Source: Axinella damicornis (lineage: Eukaryota; Porifera; Demospongiae; Axinellida; Axinellidae). Taken from it: a DNA stretch of 64,000 nucleotides. This document shows positions 31,873 through 44,420 of this stretch, in pieces; position 1 is the first letter of the stretch; the number at the start of each line of letters is the position of its first letter. The stretch lies in NCBI GenBank assembly GCA_963931865.1, contig OZ007509.1, positions 9,671,625-9,735,624 of the forward strand, written 5' to 3'. Below the pieces are notes generated by a model, which saw only the letters and a list, made by a program, of their open reading frames with translations, had not been told where the DNA came from and made no database searches. Made by a program: the position numbers and the translations under genes.

Positions 31873-33009
31873 GTAAGTAGAGAAGGACAATGTGAAATGT
31901 TGGCCTGAATTAAAAATGGAATGCGAAACGCATTGAATATGGGTCATTCCATGTCAAGTCAACGCAAAAAAAATGGTGACCCCTTCCGATTTGGACGAAA
32001 CTTGGTTTTTGAGTAGCATCTATAGAGACATTAAAGCAGAATAAGTTTTAGCTCCATACACATCATAGTTTCTGAGTTAGAAGCAAACAAAGTTGAATTT
32101 TTCAATCGATTTTAGGAAAACTTATCATTGGTTAATCAGCCATAACTTTGACTACAATCATCTTTACCAGCTCAAAACACATCGTTTTGTACCTTATGAA
32201 ATGCTTTTTCATAAGATACCTTTAAAGCCTATATCCCATAAATTTGGGGTCAAAGATTAACGTAAGCGTACTTTGACCTTTGACGTCTCAAAAACGGATG
32301 CTTTGAATCTCATCATTTTTTTTTTAAATGTTGATTGGGTCTTTCTCTTTAAATGCTATAAGTTTGGTTTTGGGACTGTAGTGGGTTTAGGAGATACATG
32401 ACAGAACAGTGAAGAGATTTGCACCAAAATGTGCTACTATATGGGTAATTCCAAATCAATTCAGCAAACGTTTGCAAGTGACCCCCTCAGAATTGGACGA
32501 AACTTGGTTTGTAAGTACATGTACTACTTGTGGTTTTATGAGGCCAGACAAAATGTTACTCTCGTATGTTGTATGGCTTCTGGATTATAGCCTATCAAAG
32601 ATTCCGATTTTTGCTGGTATAGCAACTATTCAAATCCTCATAACTTTCTCATACTTGATTGTTTTATAATACCGATTGTACCATCTTGAAGCATGAAGAA
32701 TGGGCTTTCATATGGTATCTTGTATGGCTTCATCCGACAAAGTTCAGGAGACGCACATTCCTAAACTTTGACCTTTGACCTTACAAGAAAAGTGCCTCTT
32801 TAAATTTTCTGATAATTAGTGGTGATACTCACTAGGCCTTCAACTAAAAGCTGTAAAAAAAATTTGCTGGGGCTCCATTGGGATTAGATTTTGTGTCAGT
32901 AAAACAAGGCGATCAACATGTACATGTCCAGAAACGATTAGCTCTGAAAAAGTTGGGTTCTCCAAGTTCGCTGAACTTAGACCATAGCACTGCATTTTGG
33001 CTGGAGCTT

Positions 33010-33790
33010 CTGGTACTCACTCAGTTTGTGTTTGCACGATCCATCAGAATGTTATTAAACTGATGATGCTTGGTGTGAAGCTACCTGACCTAACAGCACA
33101 TACTGATGTCCCTCTCTCAACATACCACCACTGCTTAGCACGTACTATTTGCAATCCACCACTAGCTACCTGGATGCTACTTGGGTACTTGCAAATCTTG
33201 TCCTGGCATCTCTGGGCTCACAGATGATCTAATTACGATTATGGATGACAACATGATTGACAGTGTTGCTTACAAACAGTGGGTTTCTGTTGATAGATGT
33301 AAACTCGAAACTGTCACTAAACCGAATAATCATTCTGCGAGAAATTGCTACTCATTCTCCCTCACTCTTTTATAGCCACACAACAAGCCTTGTTCTACCA
33401 GGATTGCAAGTCTGCTCTACAACCTGGGGAGCTGGTGGTCACTGCTGACTTCTCAGAGAACTACTCCTTCATCCTCCAAGATGTGGCATAAGGATTCCAT
33501 TGGAATAACTCCCAGGCCGCTATCCATCCTTTTGTTGCCTACTATATTGACTTGGGGGAGCTGTGTCATCTGAGCTACGTAGTTATTTCCGACTGTCTGC
33601 ATCATGACACGGTTGCTGTCTACCCTTCATTGCTTATTTGCAAAGAAGGTTTCCTTCGCATCTTCAAAAATTTACTACTTTTCTGATGGGGCAGCATCCC
33701 AATACAAAAATCGCAAGAATTTTGTGAACTTGTGCCATCACGAGAAAGATTATGGAGTATTTTCTCACACTTTTGGTAGGGACACCACCT
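33010..33790 (+). pseudogene. Transposase-like gene remnant inside the 2.9-kb element
   Basis: Read over frame changes, the landmarks are a CVCTIHQNV...LMML stretch and GTCKSCPG (candidate zinc-binding cysteines/histidine), then VVTADFSENYSFILQDV, GFHWNNSQAAIHPFVAYY, VVISDCLHHDTVAVY and YYFSDGAASQYKNRKNFVNL. The spaced acidic residues in ADF, ISD and FSD could be a DDD/E catalytic triad. I have a memory of similar uncharacterised repeated proteins in cnidarians and sponges but cannot name the family. A stop (TAA near 33490), frame changes and the insertion at 33790 make it non-functional. Confidence 0.55.
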
Positions 33791-34227
33791 TAAGGTTACA
33801 GGATACTCGTGTGTGCGCCGTGCGAAATGTATTGGGAAATGCATACTTAAGCTCGCTAACCAAAAATCTTTGGTACGAACAGCGTGAGCAACTTGATTCT
33901 GGAGGTGGAGGTGCGCTGTCGCAAGGTGCAGGGCATGACGGAAGCTTTTATCGATACGCTGTATAGCCGTGCAAAAACGAGCAGTTCAGTTCAGCAAAAA
34001 GCCGTATTTACCGCTTTTCTCGAGCGAGACAGCAGATAAATTTGCCAGGGATTATGCTGTCAAAAAAAGCTTCTGTCATGCCCTGCACCTTGCGACAGCG
34101 CACCTCCACCGCCAGAATCAAGTTGCTCTCGCTCTTCGTACTAGAGATGTTTGGTTAGTAGTAAGCTTAAGTATGCATTTCCCAATATATTTCGTACGGC
34201 ACGCGCAAAAGTATCCCATAACCTTAA
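33790..34227. mobile_element. 438-bp foldback MITE flanked by TTAA
   Basis: The left arm ttaaggttacaggatact... and right arm ...agtatcccataaccttaa are inverted over well over 100 bp (both contain aatgcatacttaag and gcgctgtcgcaaggtgcagg or its inverse). TTAA at each edge (33790-33793, 34224-34227) fits a piggyBac-type target. It interrupts the transposase-like frame after the FSHTF codons. Confidence 0.7.
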
Positions 34228-37200
34228 CAATATCGTTAGTGTAAAATAGGTCCAAATTGAGTAACCAAGTCCTATACATGAAGTCATCCCAAAAAGAATC
34301 ACATTATCGGATTGATCAGTAGCACATTTTGGTCTGCATGCCATCAAATTCTGTCATGTAACTCCTAAACCCACGACAGTCCCAAAACCAAACTTACAGC
34401 ATTTAAAGAGAAAGACCCAATCAACATTTATAAAAAAAAATGATGAGATTTAAAACATCAGTTTTTGAGACGTCAAAGGTCAAAGTACGCTTACATTAAC
34501 CTTTGACCCCAAATTTATGGGATATAGGCTTTAAAGGTATCTTATGAAAAAGCATTTCATAAGGTACAAAACGATGTGTTTTGAGCTGGTAAAGATGATT
34601 GTAGTCAAAGTTATGGCTGATTAACCAATGATAAGTTTTCCTAAAATCAATTGAAAAATTCAAATTTGTTTGCTTCTAACTCAGAAACTATGATGTGTAT
34701 GGAGCTAAAACTTATTCTGCTTTAATGTCTCTATAGATGCTACTCAAAAACCAAGTTTCGTCCAAATCGGAAGGGGTCACCATTTTTTTTGCGTTGACTT
34801 GACATGGAATGACCCATATGCATAGGGAAAGGATAGCCTCATGTCAACACACACCGTCTCCAGGCTACGATGTTCCACTCCTACGTCTCCGGAGTAGAGA
34901 ATGCTTCACCGCCATCCTGTATACCAGTAGAGAATGCTCCACTGCCATCCTGTATACCAGAAGAGAATGCTGCAGCGCCATCGTGTATACGTACCCAGTG
35001 CTGGAGCCGGGGGATGCGCTATAAGAAGTCCGGTAGGCACTACAGCTGCATGGGAAGAGTAAGTAGAGAAGGACAATGTGAAATGTTGGCCTGAATGAAA
35101 AATCGAATGCGAAACGCATTGAATATGCATAGGGAAAGGATAGCCACATGTCAACTCACACTGTCTCCAGGCTACGGATGTTCCACTCCTACGTCGCCGG
35201 AGTAGAGAATGCTCCACCGCCATCCTGTATACCAGTAGAGAATGCTACACCGCCATCCTGTATACCAGAAGAGAATGCTTCACCGCCATCGTGTATACGT
35301 ACCCAGTGCTGGAGCCGGGGGATGCGCTATAAGAACTCTGGTAGACACTTAAGCTGCATGGGAAGAGTGAGTAGAGAAGGACAAAGTGAAATGTTGGCCA
35401 GAATTAAAAATGGAATGCGAAACGCATTGAATATGTATAGGGAAAGGATAGCCACATGTCAACTCACACTGTCTCCAGGCTACGGATGTTCCACTCCTAC
35501 GTCTCCGGAGTAGAGAATGCTCCACCGCCATCCTGTATACCAGTAGATAATGCTCCACTGCCATCCTGTATACCAGAAGAGAATGCTCCACCACCATCGT
35601 GTATACGAACCCAGTGCTGGAGCCGGGGGATGCGCTATAAGAAGTCTGGTAGGTACTACAGCTGCGTGGGAAGAGTAAGTAGAGAAGGACAATGTGAAAT
35701 GTTGGCCTGAATTAAAAATGGAATGCGAAACGCATTGAATATGCATAGGGAAACGATAGCCTCATGTCAACACACACCGTCTCCAGGCTACGATGTTCCA
35801 CTCCTACGTCTCCGGAGTAGAGAATGCTTCACCGCCATCCTGTATACCAGTAGAGAATGCTCCACTGCCATCCTGTATACCAGAAGAGAATGCTGCAGCG
35901 CCATCGTGTATACGTACCCAGTGCTGGAGCCGGGGGATGCGCTATAAGAAGTCCGGTAGGCACTACAGCTGCATGGGAAGAGTAAGTAGAGAAGGACAAT
36001 GTGAAATGTTGGCCTGAATGAAAAATCGAATGCGAAACGCATTGAATATGCACAGGGAAAGGATAGCCACATGTCAACTCACACTGTCTCCAGGCTACGG
36101 ATGTTCCACTCCTACGTCGCCGGAGTAGAGAATGCTCCACCGCCATCCTGTATACCATGGGAAGAGAATGCTCCACCGCCATCGTGTATACGTACCCAGT
36201 GCTGGAGCCGGGGGATGCTCTATAAGAAGTCTGGTAGGAACTACAGCTGCATGGGAAGAGTAAGTAGAGAAGGACAATGTGAAATGTTGGCCTGAATTAA
36301 AAATGAAATGCGAAAGGCATTGAATATGCATAGGGAAAGGATAGCCACATGTCAACTCACATGTCTCCAGGCTACGATGTTCCACTCCTACGTCTCCGGA
36401 ATAGAGAATGCTCCACCGCCATCCTGTATACCAGTAGAGAATGCTCCACCGCCATCCTGTATACCAGAAGAGAATGCTCCACCGCCATCGTGTATACGTA
36501 CCCAGTGCTGGAGCCGGGGGATTCTCTATAAGAAGTCTGGTAGGCACTAAAGCTGCATGGGAAGAGTAAGTAGAGAAGGACATTGTGAAATGTTGGCCTG
36601 AATTTAAAATCGAATGCGAAACGCATTGAATATGCATAGGGAAAGGATAGCCACATGTCAACTCACACTGTCTGCAGGCTACGATGTTCCACTCCTACTT
36701 CTCCGGAGTAGAGAATGCCCAACCGCCATCCTGTATACCAGTAGAGAATACTCCACCGCCATCCTGTATACCAGAAGAGAATGCTCCACCGCCATCGTGT
36801 ATACATAACCAGTGCTGGAGCCGGGGGATGCGCTATAAGAAGTCTGGTAGGCACTACAGCTGCATGGGAAGAGTAAGTAGAGAAGGACAATGTGAAATGT
36901 TGGCCTCAATTAAAAATCGAATGCGAAACGCATTGAGTATGCATAGGGAGAGGTTAGCCATATGTCAACTCACACTGTCTCCAGGCTACGATGTTCCACT
37001 CCTACGTCTCCGGAGTAGAGAATGCTCCACCGCCATCCTGTATACCAGTAGAGAATGTTCCACCGCCATCCTGTATACCAGAAGAGAATGGTCCACCTCC
37101 ATCGTGTATATTAACCCAGTGCTGGAGCCGGGGGATGCGCTATAAGAAGTCTGGTAGGCACTACAGCTGCATGGGAAGAGTAAGTACAGAAGGACAATGT

Positions 37201-40200
37201 GAAATGTTGGCCTGAATGAAAAATCGAATGCGAAACGCATTGAATATGCATAGGGAAAGGATAGCCACATGTCAACTCACACTGTCTCCAGGCTACGGAT
37301 GTTCCACTCCTGTGTCTCCGGAGTAGAGAATGCTCCACCGCCATCCTGTATACCAGTAGAGAATGCTCCACCGCCATCCTGTATACCAGAAGAGAATGCT
37401 TCACCGCCATCGTGTATACGTACCCAGTGCTGGAGCCGGGGTATGTGCTATAAGAAGTCTGGTAGGCACTACAGCTGCATGGGAAGAGTAAGTAGAGAAA
37501 GAGAATATGAAATGTTGGCCTGAATTAAAAATGGAATGCGAAACGCATTGAATATGCATAGGGAAAGGATAGCCACATGTCAACTCACACCGTCTCCAGG
37601 CTACGATGTTCCACTCCTACGTCTCCGGAGTAGAGAATGCTTCACCGCCATCCTGTATACCAGTAGAGAATGCTCCGCTGCCATCCTGTATACCAGAAGA
37701 GAATGCTCCAGCGCCATCGTGTATACGTACCCAGTGCTGGAGCCGGGGGATGCGCTATAAGAAGTCTGGTAGGCACTACAGCTGCATGTGAAGAGTAAGC
37801 AGAGAAGGACAATGTGAAATGTTGGCCTGAATGAAAAATCAAATGCGAAACGCATTGAATATGCATAGGGAAAGGATAGCCACATGTCAACTCACACTGT
37901 CTCAAGGCTACGGATGTTCCACTCCTACGTCTCCGGAGTAGAGAATGCTCCACCGCCATCCTGTATACCAGTAGAGAATGCTCCACCGCCATCCTGTATA
38001 CCAGAAGAGAATGCTCCACCGCCATCGTGTATACGTACCCAGTGCTGGAGCCGGGGGATGCTCTATAAGAAGTCTGGTAGGCACTACAGCTGCATGGGAA
38101 GAGTAAGTAGAGAAGGACAATGTGAAATGTTGGCCTGAATTACAAATCGAATGCGAAACGCATTGAATATGCATAGGGAAAGGATAGCCACATGTCAACT
38201 CACACTGTCTCCAGGCTATGATGTTCCACTCCTACGTCTCCGGAGTAGAGAATGCTCAACCGCCATCCTGTATACCAGTAGAGAATGCTCCACCATCATC
38301 CTGTATACCAGAAGAGAATGCTCCACCGCCATCCTCTATATGTACCCAGTGCTGTAGAATACGTACCCAGTGCTGGAGCCGGGGGATGCGCTATAAGAAC
38401 TCTAGTAGGCACTACAGCTGCATGGGAAGAGTAAGTAGAGAAGGAGAATGTGAAATGTTGGCCTAATTTTTATAATCGGATGCGAAACGCATTGAATATG
38501 CATAGGGAAAGGATAGCCACACGTCAACTCACACTGTCTCCAGGCTACGATGTTCCACTCCTACGTCTCCGGAGTAGAGAAAGCTCCACCGCCATCCTGT
38601 ATAAAGCTCCACCGCCATCCTGTATACCAGTAGGAAAATGCTCCACCACCATCGTGTATACATACACAGTGCTGGAGCCGGGGGATGCGCAATCAGAAGT
38701 CGGGTAGGCATTACACCTGCATGGGAAGGGTAAGTAGAGAAGGACGATGTGAAATGTTGGCCTGAAATTAAAAAATCTGATGCGAAATGCATTGAATATG
38801 CAAAGGGAAAGGGTAGCCACATGTCAACCCACACTGTCTCCAGGCTACGATGTTCCACTCCTACGTCTCCGGAGTAGAGAATCCTCCACCGCCATCCTGT
38901 ATACCAGTAGATAATGCTCCACCGCCATCCTGTATACCAGAAGAGAATGCTCCACCGCCATCGTGAATACGTACCCAGTGCTGGAGCCGGGGGATGCGCT
39001 ATAAGAACTCTGGTAGACACTTAAGCTGCATGGAAAGAGTGAGTAGAGAAGGACAAAGTGAAATGTTGGCCTGAATTAAAAATGGAATGCGAAACGCATT
39101 CAATATGTATAGGGAAAGGATAGCCACATGCCAACTCACACTGTCTCCAGGCTACGGATGTTCCACTCCTACGTCTCCGGAGTAGAGAATGCTCCACCGC
39201 CATCCTGTATACCAGTAGATAATGCTCCACCGCCATCCTGTATACCAGAAGAGAATGCTCCACCGCCATCGTGTATACGTACCCAGTGCTGGAGCCGGGG
39301 TATGTGCTATAAGAAGTCTGGTAGGCACTACAGCTGCATGGGAAGAGTAAGTAGAGAAAGAGAATATGAAATGTTGGCCTGAATTAAAAATGGAATGCGA
39401 AACGCATTGAATATGCATAGGGAAAGGATAGCCACATGTCAACTCACACCGTCTCCAGGCTACGATGTTCCACTCCTACGTCTCCGGAGTAGAGAATGCT
39501 TCACAGCCATCCTGTATACCAGTAGAGAATGCTCCGCTGCCATCCTGTATACCAGAAGAGAATGCTCCAGCGCCATCGTGTATACGTACCCAGTGCTGGA
39601 GCCGGGGGATGCGCTATAAGAAGTCTGGTAGGCACTACAGCTGCATGTGAAGAGTAAGCAGAGAAGGACAATGTGAAATGTTGGCCTGAATGAAAAATCA
39701 AATGCGAAACGCATTGAATATGCATAGGGAAAGGATAGCCACATGTCAACTCACACTGTCTCAAGGCTACGGATGTTCCACTCCTACGTCTCCGGAGTAG
39801 AGAATGCTCCACCGCCATCCTGTATACCAGTAGAGAATGCTCCACCGCCATCCTGTATACCAGAAGAGAATGCTCCACCGCCATCGTGTATACGTACCCA
39901 GTGCTGGAGCCGGGGGATGCTCTATAAGAAGTCTGGTAGGCACTACAGCTGCATGGGAAGAGTAAGTAGAGAAGGACAATGTGAATGTTGGCCTGAATTA
40001 CAAATCGAATGCGAAACGCATTGAATATGCATAGGGAATGGATAGCCACATGTCAACTCACACTGTCTCCAGGCTATGATGTTCCACTCCTACGTCTCCG
40101 GAGTAGAGAATGCTCAACCGCCATCCTGTATACCAGTAGAGAATGCTCCACCATCATCCTGTATACCAGAAGAGAATGCTCCACCGCCATCCTCCATATG

Positions 40201-43200
40201 TACCCAGTGCTGTAGAATACGTACCCAGTGCTGGAGCCGGGGGATGCGCTATAAGAACTCTAGTAGGCACTACAGCTGCATGGGAAGAGTAAGTAGAGAA
40301 GGAGAATGTGAAATGTTGGCCTAATTTTTATAATCGGATGCGAAACGCATTGAATATGCATAGGGAAAGGATAGCCACACGTCAACTCACACTGTCTCCA
40401 GGCTACGATGTTCCACTCCTACGTCTCCGGAGTAGAGAAAGCTCCACCGCCATCCTGTCTAAAGCTCCACCTCCATCCTGTATACCAGTAGAAAAATGCT
40501 CCACCACCATCGTGTATACATACACAGTGCTGGAGCCGGGGGATGCGCAATCAGAAGTCGGGTAGGCATTACACCTGCATGGAAAGGGTAAGTAGAGAAG
40601 GACGATGTGAAATGTTGGCCTGAAATTAAAAAATCTGATGCGAAATGCATTGAATATGCAAAGGGAAAGGGTAGCCACATGTCAACCCACACTGTCTCCA
40701 GGCTACGATGTTCCACTCCTACGTCTCCGGAGTAGAGAATCCTCCACCGCCATCCTGTATACCAGTAGAGAATGCTCCACCGCCATCCTGTATACCAAAA
40801 GAGAATGCTCCACCGCCATCGTGAATACGTACCCAGTGCTGGAGCCGGGGGATGCGCTATAAGAACTCTGGTAGGCACTACAGCTGCATGGGAAGAGTAA
40901 GTAGAGAAGGACAATGTGAAATGTTGGCCTCAATTAAAAATCGAATGCGAAACGCATTGAGTATGCATAGGGAGAGGTTAGCCATATGTCAACTCACACT
41001 GTCTCCAGGCTACGATGTTCCACTCCTACGTCTCCGGAGTAGAGAATGCTCCACCGCCATCCTGTATACCAGTAGAGAATGTTCCACCGCCATCCTGTAT
41101 ACCAGAAGAGAATGGTCCACCTCCATCGTGTATATGAACCCAGTGCTGGAGCCGGGGGATGCGCTATAAGAAGTATGGTAGGCACTACAGCTGCATGGGA
41201 AGAGTAAGTACAGAAGGACAATGTGAAATGTTGGCCTGAATGAAAAATCGAATGCGAAACGCATTGAATATGCATAGGGAAAGGATAGCCACATGTCAAC
41301 TCACACTGTCTCCAGGCTACGGATGATCCACTCCTGTGTCTCCGGAGTAGAGAATGCTCCACCGCCATCATGTATACCAGTAGAGAATGCTCCACCGCCA
41401 TCCTGTATACCAGAAGAGAATGCTTCACCGCCATCGTGTATACGTACCCAGTGCTGGAGCCGGGGGATGCGCTATAAGAACTCTGGTAGACACTTAAGCT
41501 GCATGGGAAGAGTGAGTAGAGAAGGACAAAGTGAAATGTTGGCCTGAATTAAAAATGGAATGCGAAACGCATTGAATATGTATAGGGAAAGGATAGCCAC
41601 ATGCCAACTCACACTGTCTCCAGGCTACGGATGTTCCACTCCTACGTCTCCGGAGTAGAGAATGCTCCACCGCCATCCTGTATACCAGTAGATAATGCTC
41701 CACCGCCATCCTGTATACCAGAAGAGAATGCTCCACCGCCATCGTGTATACGTACCCAGTGCTGGAGCCGGGGTATGTGCTATAAGAAGTCTGGTAGGCA
41801 CTACAGCTGCATGGGAAGAGTAAGTAGAGAAAGAGAATATGAAATGTTGGCCTGAATTAAAAATGGAATGCGAAACGCATTGAATATGCATATGGAAAGG
41901 ATAGCCACATGTCAACTCACACCGTCTCCAGGCTACGATGTTCCACTCCTACGTCTCCGGAGTAGAGAATGCTTCACAGCCATCCTGTATACCAGTAGAG
42001 AATGCTCCGCTGCCATCCTGTATACCAGAAGAGAATGCTCCAGCGCCATCGTGTATACGTACCCAGTGCTGGAGCCGGGGGATGCGCTATAAGAAGTCTG
42101 GTAGGCACTACAGCTGCATGTGAAGAGTAAGCAGAGAAGGACAATGTGAAATGTTGGCCTGAATGAAAAATCAAATGCGAAACGCATTGAATATGCATAG
42201 GGAAAGGATAGCCACATGTCAACTCACACTGTCTCAAGGCTACGGATGTTCCACTCCTACGTCTCCGGAGTAGAGAATGCTCCACCGCCATCCTGTATAC
42301 CAGTAGAGAATGCTCCACCGCCATCCTGTATACCAGAAGAGAATGCTCCACCGCCATCGTGTATACGTACCCAGTGCTGGAGCCGGGGGATGCTCTACAA
42401 GAAGTCTGGTAGGCACTACAGCTGCATGGGAAGAGTAAGTAGAGAAGGACAATGTGAAATGTTGGCCTGAATTACAAATCAATGCGAAACGCATTGAATA
42501 TGCATAGGGAATGGATAGCCAAATGTCAACTCACACTGTCTCCAGGCTATGATGTTCCACTCCTACGTCTCCGGAGTAGAGAATGCTCAACCGCCATCCT
42601 GTATACCAGTAGAGAATGCTCCACCATCATCCTGTATACCAGAAGAGAATGCTCCACCGCCATCCTCTATATGTACCCAGTGCTGTAGAATACGTACCCA
42701 GTGCTGGAGCCGGGGGATGCGCTATAAGAACTCTAGTAGGCACTACAGCTGCATGGGAAGAGTAAGTAGAGAAGGAGAATGTGAAATGTTGGCCTTAATT
42801 TTTATAATCGAATGCGAAACGCATTGAATATGCATAGGGAAAGGATAGCCACACGTCAACTCACACTGTCTCCAGGCTACGATGTTCCACTCCTACGTCT
42901 CCGGAGTAGAGAAAGCTCTACCGCCATCCTGTATAAAGCTCCACCGCCATCCTGTATACCAGTAGAAAAATGCTCCACCACCATCGTGTATACATACACA
43001 GTGCTGGAGCCGGGGGATGCGCAATCAGAAGTCGGGTAGGCATTACACCTGCATGGGAAGGGTAAGTAGAGAAGGACGATGTGAAATGTTGGCCTGAAAT
43101 TAAAAAATCTGATGCGAAATGCATTGAATATGCAAAGGGAAAGGGTAGCCACATGTCAACCCTCACTGTCTCCAGGCTACGATGTTCCACTCCTACGTCT

Positions 43201-43436
43201 CCGGAGTAGAGAATGCTCCACCGCCATCCTGTATACCAGTAGAGAATGCTCCACCGCCATCCTGTATACCAGAAGAGAATGCTCCACCGCCATCGTGAAT
43301 ACGTACCCAGTGCTGGAGCCGGGGGATGCGCTATAAGAACTCTGGTAGGCACTACAGCTGCATGGGAAGAGTAAGTAGAGAAGGACAATGTGAAATGTTG
43401 GCCTGAATTAAAAATGGAATGCGAAACGCATAGAAT

Positions 43437-44420
43437 ATGCATAGGGAAAGGATAGCCACATGTCAACGCACACTGTCTCCAGGCTACGATGTTCCACTCC
43501 TACGTCTCCGGAGTATAGAATGCTCAACCGCCATCCTGTATACCAGTAGAGAATGCTCCACCACCATCCTGTATACCAGAAGAGAATGCTCCACCGCCAT
43601 CCTCTATATGTACCCAGTGCTGTAGAATACGTACCCAGTGCTGGAGCCGGGGGATGCGCTATAAGAACTCTGGTAGGCACTACAGCTGCATGGGAAGAGT
43701 AAGTAGAGAAGGACAATGTGAAATGTTGGCCTGAATTAAAAATGAAATGCGAAACGCATAGAATATGCATAGGGAAAGGATAGCCACATGTCAACGCACA
43801 CTGTCTCCAGGCTACGATGTTCCACTCCTACGTCTCCGGAGTATAGAATGCTCAACCGCCATCCTGTATACCAGTAGAGAATGCTCCACCACCATCCTGT
43901 ATACCAGAAGAGAATGCTCCACCGCCATCCTCTATATGTACCCAGTGCTGTAGAATACGTACCCAGTGCTGGAGCCGGGGGATGCGCTATAAGAACTCTG
44001 GTAGGCACTACAGCTGCATGGGAAGAGTAAGTAGAGAAGGACAATGTGAAATGTTGGCCTGAATTAAAAATGGAATGCGAAACGCATAGAATATGCATAG
44101 GGAAAGGATAGCCACATGTCAACGCACACTGTCTTCAGGCTACAATGTTCCACTCCTACGTCTCCGGAGAAGAGAATGCTCCACCGCCATCCTGTATACC
44201 AGTAGAGAATGCTCCACCACCATCCTGTATACCAGAAGAGAATGCTCCACCGCCATCGTCTATACGTACCCAGTGCTGTAGAATACGTACTCAGTGCTGG
44301 AGCCAGGGGATGCGCTATAAGAACTCTGGTAGACACTTAAGCTGCATGGGAAGAGTGAGTAGAGAAGGACAAAGTGAAATGTTGGCCTGAATTAAAAATG
44401 GAATGCGAAACGCATTGAAT
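43437..44420 (+). repeat. Run of three consecutive 328-bp units
   Basis: Units starting at 43437, 43765 and 44093 are spaced exactly 328 bp and all carry the 21-bp insert (gtgctgtagaatacgtaccc). A near copy of two of them occurs at 54361 and 54689, showing block duplication about 10.9 kb away. Confidence 0.85.

Larger units (their letters stand above)
31941..34815. mobile_element. 2.9-kb DNA transposon with ~465-bp inverted repeats inserted in the array
   Basis: The ends gggtcattccatgtcaagtc and gacttgacatggaatgaccc start inverted repeats that run to about 32405 and from about 34350, with few mismatches. The array sequence gaatat|gcat is split with atat present on both sides (31937-31940, 34816-34819), giving a 4-bp target duplication. 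A second diverged copy of the arm start (gggtaattccaaatcaattc ... ggacgaaacttggttt) lies at 32441-32512. A decayed transposase-like gene and a small foldback element are inside. Confidence 0.85.
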
